Source: Vibrio rhizosphaerae
GTDB lineage: Bacteria; Pseudomonadota; Gammaproteobacteria; Enterobacterales; Vibrionaceae
Length of the DNA: 64,000 bases
Assembly: GCF_024347095.1 (NCBI RefSeq)
Contig: NZ_AP024904.1
Span: 1 to 64,000 of the forward strand
Direction: 5' to 3'
Part shown: in pieces, positions 59,210 to 64,000 of the stretch
How positions within the stretch are numbered: the first letter of the stretch is position 1
How the letters are laid out: each line of letters begins with the position of its first letter
The notes under the pieces: generated by a model
What the model was told of the DNA's origin: nothing
Database searches by the model: none
The model's input: only the letters and a program-made list of their open reading frames with translations
Translations under genes and position numbers: made by a program

Positions 59210-60432
59210 ATCGTGTTTTTACTCAGTTTGCCCCTCAGGGGACCTCGTTCGAACAGTGTATTAAATGCACGGTCTGTACCGCTTACTGTCCGGTTTCGAA
59301 GGCCAACCCGGACTATCCGGGGCCGAAGCAGTGTGGCCCTGACGGAGAGCGTTTACGGATCAAAAATCCGGCTTATTATGATGAGGCCTTGAAATATTGC
59401 ACCAATTGCAAACGGTGTGAAACGGCTTGTCCTTCCGGGGTCAAAATCGGCGATATGATAGCCGTAGCCCGGGGCAAATATGGTCAGGAACCGCTCAATC
59501 CAAAACGTATCCGCGATTATATCCTCAGCCATACCGATCTGTTTGGTTCACTGGCGTCACCTTTCGCACCTGTCGTGAATGCCATGACAGCATTACCGGT
59601 GGTTAAAAAAGCCATGCATCAGGTCATCGGGGTGGATCAGCATAAAGCGTTACCCAAGTATTCACACGGAACATTCCGACGCTGGTTTAAACAACATCAG
59701 ACGGAGCAGGCCCGGTATGCCGCGCAGGTTGCTTATTTTCACGGCTGTTATGTCAATTATAACCATCCGCAGTTGGGAAAAGATTTGGTGAAAGTGCTCA
59801 ATGCGATGAATATCGGTGTTCGTTTGTTGGCGCGTGAAAAATGTTGTGGTGTGCCGTTGATGGCGAACGGGTTTCATCATAAAGCCCGGCAGAATGCGCA
59901 AGCCAATATTCAGGCGATGATCACTGCAGTAGGGGAGGATAACATCCCGGTTCTGGCTACATCATCAACCTGTTCTTATACCTTGCAGCAGGAATATCCG
60001 CATGTTCTCGGGGTCGATAATTCACCGGTGGCGGACAATATCGAATATGTAACCCGGTTTTTACTGCGGATGCTGATGAATGGCCGGCAACTGACGATGA
60101 AACCCCTGAATCTCAAAGTGGCTTATCACACGCCTTGTCATTTGGAACGCAGCGGACAAGCGATATTTACCATTGAGTTACTGAAAATGATTCCGGGGGT
60201 TACCGTCACGGTGCTGGATAGTGAATGTTGTGGCCTGGCCGGAACGTATGGTTTTAAGGCCGAGAACTATCCGGTATCGATGAAGATCGGTGCACATTTG
60301 TTTGAATCGATTGATCAATCCGGTGCAGATCTGGTGATCACGGATTGTGAAACCTGTAAATGGCAGATTGAAGAAAATACCCGGCTTGAGGCGATCCATC
60401 CGATCAGTTTGCTGGCGATGGCGGTTGAGTAG
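59206..60432 (+). CDS. glpC: Anaerobic glycerol-3-phosphate dehydrogenase subunit C
   Basis: Iron-sulfur membrane-anchor subunit that passes electrons to quinones. Two [4Fe-4S] ferredoxin motifs are present: CIKCTVCTAYCPV near residue 19 and CTNCKRCETACPSG near 65. Two CCG cysteine-rich domains follow (KCCGVPLM; ECCGLAGTYG). At 408 residues it is close to E. coli (396). It is the last gene of glpABC. Confidence 0.95.
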   Translation: MNRVFTQFAPQGTSFEQCIKCTVCTAYCPVSKANPDYPGPKQCGPDGERLRIKNPAYYDEALKYCTNCKRCETACPSGVKIGDMIAVARGKYGQEPLNPKRIRDYILSHTDLFGSLASPFAPVVNAMTALPVVKKAMHQVIGVDQHKALPKYSHGTFRRWFKQHQTEQARYAAQVAYFHGCYVNYNHPQLGKDLVKVLNAMNIGVRLLAREKCCGVPLMANGFHHKARQNAQANIQAMITAVGEDNIPVLATSSTCSYTLQQEYPHVLGVDNSPVADNIEYVTRFLLRMLMNGRQLTMKPLNLKVAYHTPCHLERSGQAIFTIELLKMIPGVTVTVLDSECCGLAGTYGFKAENYPVSMKIGAHLFESIDQSGADLVITDCETCKWQIEENTRLEAIHPISLLAMAVE

Positions 60433-60474
60433 CAACCGGACCAATTGGGTGTTGACTTGCTTTTTTAAATATAA

Positions 60475-60503
60475 AACAGGGGAGCAGTGCTCCCCTGTTG
60501 TTT
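60475..60503. terminator. Terminator between glpC and the small exported protein
   Basis: AACAGGGGAGC / GCTCCCCTGTT hairpin followed by TTT; A/T flanks on both sides suit convergent genes. Confidence 0.7.
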
Positions 60504-60542
60504 AGGTTGGGCCGAAGGCCCTATGGACAGTATCGATTTGGA

Positions 60543-60869
60543 TTAGTGTTGTACTGAGATAAAGCGATGAGTGACGATTTGCTCACCATTTGGTTCTTGG
60601 ACACTAATTTTGAAGCTACGCGCATGGTTTTCATTGTTTTCGACAATGACCGTACCGTGTTCAGACGTCATTAATGTTTGATGCTGACTACCGCCATCAA
60701 CTTGAACAGGCACCTGACTAACCGGTTGGCCGTTTTCAGTCACTTTGACAATCGCCTGTTCTGGCAGCGTATAAATACTCATGTCATATTGTGATTCAGA
60801 TGCAAATACATTGGCTGAAAGTAGCGTTGCAATTGCAGTAACGGCAGCTAGTGATAGTTGTTTTTTCAT
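60543..60869 (-). CDS. Small exported protein of unknown function
   Basis: A 108-residue protein starting MKKQLSLAAVTAIATLLSANVFASES, a clear signal peptide cleaved near AFASES. The mature ~85 residues are predicted beta-rich (VKVTENGQPVSQVPVQVDGG, GTVIVENNENHARSFKISVQE), perhaps one Ig/carboxypeptidase-regulatory-like domain. GGGTGAG precedes the chosen ATG; a second ATG four codons upstream is less likely. Function not recognised. Confidence 0.7.
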   Translation of the reverse strand: MKKQLSLAAVTAIATLLSANVFASESQYDMSIYTLPEQAIVKVTENGQPVSQVPVQVDGGSQHQTLMTSEHGTVIVENNENHARSFKISVQEPNGEQIVTHRFISVQH

Positions 60870-60881
60870 AATCTCACCCAT

Positions 60882-61191
60882 ATTCGTTGTTGGTTGTATT
60901 TATTATTTCTTGATGTCGGGAGTGATTATGGGCCGAAATAATTGTGACTTCGATAGCATAAAATCGTTCATTACTTTCTAATTTTTTGAACTTAGTCACA
61001 TTTAAAATATATATGAGAGAAATCATTCTATTGACTTATATTTGCTTATCATATAGGGGTTAATTTTGGGTTAAGACCATGTCAGTATCACCCATGCCTG
61101 TTTATGCCAGCCCATAGAATCAGCACATGGCTGGCGGCAGACGGAGAAAAATAAGTGTCATGCTGATGAAGCGACCACTAACGGCAGGTTA
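60882..61191. other. Spacer between the small exported protein and the LacI-family gene
   Basis: About 310 nt, AT-rich in its first half. No gene, strong hairpin or operator was recognised. Confidence 0.4.
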
Positions 61192-62193
61192 TCAGAGCGG
61201 ATGTGTTGATTCGCGTAGTTCCAGTGAGCCGGAATATTCAAAATGCTGTGGGGGAATGGTTATTTTATTGGCCAGGCTAACTGCCAGATTCGTTGCATCG
61301 ATGGTGAGTTGTTCGACAGGCAGAGAGACAGTCGACAGGCTTGGGATAGCATAAAATGCCGCTGGCTCATTATCGATACCCATGACTGAGATATCCTGAG
61401 GCACTGAAAGCCCCCGTTCATATAACGCCCGAATGGCTCCGAGTGCCATATCGTCATTACAAGAAAAGATGGCACTGAAGGTTTGCCCTTGATCCAATAA
61501 CTGCATGACGGCGTTGTATCCCCAGACATGGGTACTTTCTCCCTCGACGATCAGGGCTTCATTGACTGGGATATTGTTTTGAGCAAGATGATCACGATAA
61601 GCCTGTAAGCGCAGCTGGCCGGTTTGATGATTGAGTGGTGTGGTCAGACAGGCAATATGCCGGTGGCCAAGTTGCAGCAGATGGTTTACAGCAAGGGAAC
61701 CGAGTTGGTATTGATCAAAGCTGAAACTGATCAATTGTTGTGTCGATAGGCTGCGGTTCAGTATCACCAATGGTCTTTGCAACTGCTCTTGATAATGGAT
61801 GAGTTGGGGTTCGCTGAGATGCCGACTATAGATCATGATCGCATCACAACGTTGCTGCGCGAGTGTATTCAGCGCTTCAATTTCGCCGGCGTCACTGTTG
61901 TGGCTTTCCATAACGAACAGTTTCTTTTGGGATTTTTGGAGCGTTTGGGCGGTTTGTTTTAAGATTGAACCGAAGTAATAGCTGTCAAAGTGAGGCAGGA
62001 TTAATCCAATTGTGTTCGAGGTGTTGGTCGCCAATGCCTGCGCGAGAACGTTGGGTTGGTAGCCCAATGATTTCATCGCATCAAGGACGCGTGTCCGGGT
62101 TTTCTCTTTGACCTGCGGGCTGCCGTTGATCACGCGGGAGACGGTTGCTTTTGATACTCCGGCTGCTTTACAGACATCAATGATGGTCGCCAT
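61192..62193 (-). CDS. LacI-family transcriptional repressor
   Basis: A 333-residue repressor. The N-terminal helix-turn-helix ATIIDVCKAAGVSKATVSRVINGS and hinge GYQPNVLAQALA are followed by a periplasmic-binding-fold effector domain (TIGLILPHFDSYYFG, IFSCNDDMALGAIRAL, ISVMGIDNEP). It resembles AscG/beta-glucoside-type and other sugar repressors. No sugar operon is adjacent, so the target genes are elsewhere or unknown. It starts at 62193 with no partner gene. Confidence 0.88.
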   Translation of the reverse strand: MATIIDVCKAAGVSKATVSRVINGSPQVKEKTRTRVLDAMKSLGYQPNVLAQALATNTSNTIGLILPHFDSYYFGSILKQTAQTLQKSQKKLFVMESHNSDAGEIEALNTLAQQRCDAIMIYSRHLSEPQLIHYQEQLQRPLVILNRSLSTQQLISFSFDQYQLGSLAVNHLLQLGHRHIACLTTPLNHQTGQLRLQAYRDHLAQNNIPVNEALIVEGESTHVWGYNAVMQLLDQGQTFSAIFSCNDDMALGAIRALYERGLSVPQDISVMGIDNEPAAFYAIPSLSTVSLPVEQLTIDATNLAVSLANKITIPPQHFEYSGSLELRESTHPL

Positions 62194-62286
62194 CTATTCC
62201 CTCAATGGATCACTTGCATGTATAAGGCGCGATTTTACCGAATTCACGCCAGCGGGGGAATGATATTTTTGTGTGTCCATGAAGCA

Positions 62287-62320
62287 GACACCATTTCTCT
62301 TTCATCAAAGAAATGGTGTC
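62287..62320. terminator. Hairpin after the FIST-MCP gene
   Basis: GACACCATTTCT / AGAAATGGTGTC, a perfect 12-bp stem with a 10-nt loop located 14 nt past the stop. No U tract, so termination is uncertain. Confidence 0.4.
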
Positions 62321-62333
62321 GTATCCGGCAGAA

Positions 62334-64000
62334 TTACTGAGCTTGAGATTCGGTTAACCGGGTGATGGTCAGAACATTCTGATCAATTTGTGCCAGTTCA
62401 GACTGGACCTCATTGATATCATGGATGCTCTCTTCAATACTGGAAGAGGCTTCGCTGGACAAGGTTAACATCTTGCCCATTTCCTCATGCAAACCCAGTG
62501 AAGAGTGATTGACGTGCTCCATCAGTGCGACGGTGGTTTCAATGACATCTTTGATGGCATCAATTGAAGAATAGAGATTATTCACTGTTTCGCCGGTAGA
62601 ACTGAGACTTTCCTGAGTATTTTTGGATAAGTTTCTGACTTCATCGGCAACCACGGCAAACCCGCGTCCTTGTTCCCCCGCCCGGGCTGCTTCAATAGCC
62701 GCATTGAGTGCCAGCAGGTTGGTTCTCTCGGCTATCCCATCAATCACATCCAGAATATCCTGAATTTTGTTTGAATTGGTTTTTAAGGTTTCAACATACT
62801 GCTGGAGCTCCTGACTATGCTCCGTCTGTTTTTTCACTTCACCGGATAGCCCGGCAAACTGAGTCTGAACTTTTTGCAGGACGTCTGAGGTATCCTTGGC
62901 GTAGGATGCGACGCTCTGTAAGCTTTGGAGCATGCGACCTAATAATTCTTTATAGCGGAACAAGTCGCGGATGGTGGACTGCTGCAGTGAGGCGACTTTC
63001 TTCAAGCTGTGCAATTCATTTTGTAAGAAGTAGGCTTTGAAATGACTGTAGTAAATCGGGAAATTATTGGTGTATTCATCGTGAAATGACTCACCTTCAT
63101 GCACTTGATAAAGATAAAGCGCTGTCAGGGTCTCATTTTGATGGAGTCCCAAAAATTCACCGAAGGTACTGAACCCGGCAACCGCAGGGATATGATCAAA
63201 ATTATGCACGGCTGAGAGCGAGGGGCCATTATGCAAGCGACGCAGGATACAGTCGTTTGCCAGCATCGCAATAGGCTCTCGCGGTTTACCGCGCTGAAAT
63301 GCGGCATAATCGCGCTGGATTGAACCGGAGAAGTCTTTTGCCTTCATCAGATAGAGTTTGTCACCGAATGAAAAGTCGCAGAAGAAATGAATGGTTTCGT
63401 CTTCATAGTTAATATTGGCAATGGAGCGAATGTATGTTTCATTGCCAATTTTCACTCCGAAACTATAGTGTTCGAGCTGTGATTCCAGTTCGGCCGGGGG
63501 ACAGCGAAAGTGTTGGCATAACATCGATAGTGGTGACTGGAGTGTCATGTTCGTTTCATCGAGGAATGTTTTGACCGTGCGCGTTGCTGCATTGGTTTCG
63601 GCAATCGTAAAGTGGGTTGAGGTCGCTTCAAAGTTGTGGGTTTTTAAAATGCCATATCGAATTGCCGGGGCCAGTTTCACAAAGACCAGACAGGCTTTGT
63701 TGGTCAGGATTTTTCCGTCTAAGGCAACATCGGCCTGACCAAAATCCAGTTTGCCACCGGCTGAGCTGCCAATGAAATAACAGGGGAAGCAATCAGATTG
63801 GTAGAGGGCTTGTACAAAGAAATTTTCAGAAGAAGACAGGCCATCGAAGAATGTCAGTGCGACGGTATCGAGGTAACTGACGGGGAAATCAAGGGTCACT
63901 TTTTTGATTTCATCCTGAATGCGTTTGATTCGGTCTTGGCGGCTGAGTTTGATTTGACCACTTTTGATATCTTCACAATGGAGCCCGACCTGTGCAATGG
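62334..64000 (-). CDS. FIST-domain methyl-accepting chemotaxis protein (partial)
   Basis: Cytoplasmic chemoreceptor-like protein cut by the right edge of the window. The frame stays open upstream of a GTG at 63899 to base 64000 (..[23 protein letters not shown]), so the true start lies outside. An N-terminal FIST domain ([30 protein letters not shown]) and FIST_C part ([10 protein letters not shown]) precede a short MCP signalling domain with [33 protein letters not shown]. No transmembrane helix is visible. FIST domains are thought to sense small ligands such as amino acids; the ligand is unknown here. Confidence 0.88.
   Translation of the reverse strand, partial: IAQVGLHCEDIKSGQIKLSRQDRIKRIQDEIKKVTLDFPVSYLDTVALTFFDGLSSSENFFVQALYQSDCFPCYFIGSSAGGKLDFGQADVALDGKILTNKACLVFVKLAPAIRYGILKTHNFEATSTHFTIAETNAATRTVKTFLDETNMTLQSPLSMLCQHFRCPPAELESQLEHYSFGVKIGNETYIRSIANINYEDETIHFFCDFSFGDKLYLMKAKDFSGSIQRDYAAFQRGKPREPIAMLANDCILRRLHNGPSLSAVHNFDHIPAVAGFSTFGEFLGLHQNETLTALYLYQVHEGESFHDEYTNNFPIYYSHFKAYFLQNELHSLKKVASLQQSTIRDLFRYKELLGRMLQSLQSVASYAKDTSDVLQKVQTQFAGLSGEVKKQTEHSQELQQYVETLKTNSNKIQDILDVIDGIAERTNLLALNAAIEAARAGEQGRGFAVVADEVRNLSKNTQESLSSTGETVNNLYSSIDAIKDVIETTVALMEHVNHSSLGLHEEMGKMLTLSSEASSSIEESIHDINEVQSELAQIDQNVLTITRLTESQAQ

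Overview
The window looks like part of the second (smaller) chromosome of a Vibrio species, close to its replication origin. It opens with the chromosome-II type ParA/ParB pair and carries four exact matches to the Vibrio parS2 motif (TTTACANTGTAAA). The gene content is typical of Vibrio: tmcA, a Lap-type c-di-GMP/adhesin-retention module, putA-putP, mtlA-mtlD-mtlR, maoP/hdfR, glpFK/glpABC and several chemoreceptors. I cannot fix the species. No tRNA, rRNA, CRISPR array, prophage or intact insertion sequence was seen.

Layout. 0-6.2 kb: parA2-parB2 with a terminator, tmcA, two parS2 sites, and a FapA/DUF342 protein. 6.3-12.5 kb: a minus-strand run of lapC-like adaptor, lapG, lapD and lapB-like ABC exporter, without the adhesin or an outer-membrane channel. 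12.7-16.6 kb: pdxH, then two paralogous coiled-coil/PEGA exported proteins, one with a C-terminal sulfatase-modifying-factor fold. 17-23.7 kb: an AraC regulator and the proline catabolism operon putA, a small ALDH-fold protein, and putP. 23.8-28.2 kb: a small zinc-ribbon protein, a third parS2, then the mannitol operon with a probable MtlS antisense RNA at its 5' end and several CRP-like motifs upstream. 28.7-33 kb: maoP/hdfR, DoxX, a small lipoprotein and an MCP.

33.3-40 kb holds two leader regions that look like BglG/LicT-family ribonucleic antiterminator (RAT) targets overlapping intrinsic terminators. One precedes a 6-phospho-beta-glucosidase. The other, with an unusually enlarged apical hairpin, precedes an exported type-B carboxylesterase. 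No antiterminator protein or PTS permease gene is in the window, so a distant regulator may control both. Between them is a marR-hlyD-DUF2955 efflux cluster. 40-45.3 kb: a Cache MCP, a DODA-type dioxygenase, an alpha/beta hydrolase gene damaged by an internal deletion, and a higB2-higA2 toxin-antitoxin pair bracketed by two ~82-bp direct repeats of unknown nature.

45.3-51.3 kb: a TonB-dependent receptor followed by a FecBCDE-like iron-chelate ABC importer, with possible Fur sites. 51.5-53.1 kb: an unrecognised 518-residue protein with a class-I glutamine-amidotransferase-like cysteine elbow, the most novel-looking gene here. 53.2-60.4 kb: glycerol uptake and anaerobic glycerol-3-phosphate oxidation (glpFK divergent from glpABC). 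The window ends with a small exported protein, a LacI-family repressor and a FIST-domain MCP cut by the right edge.
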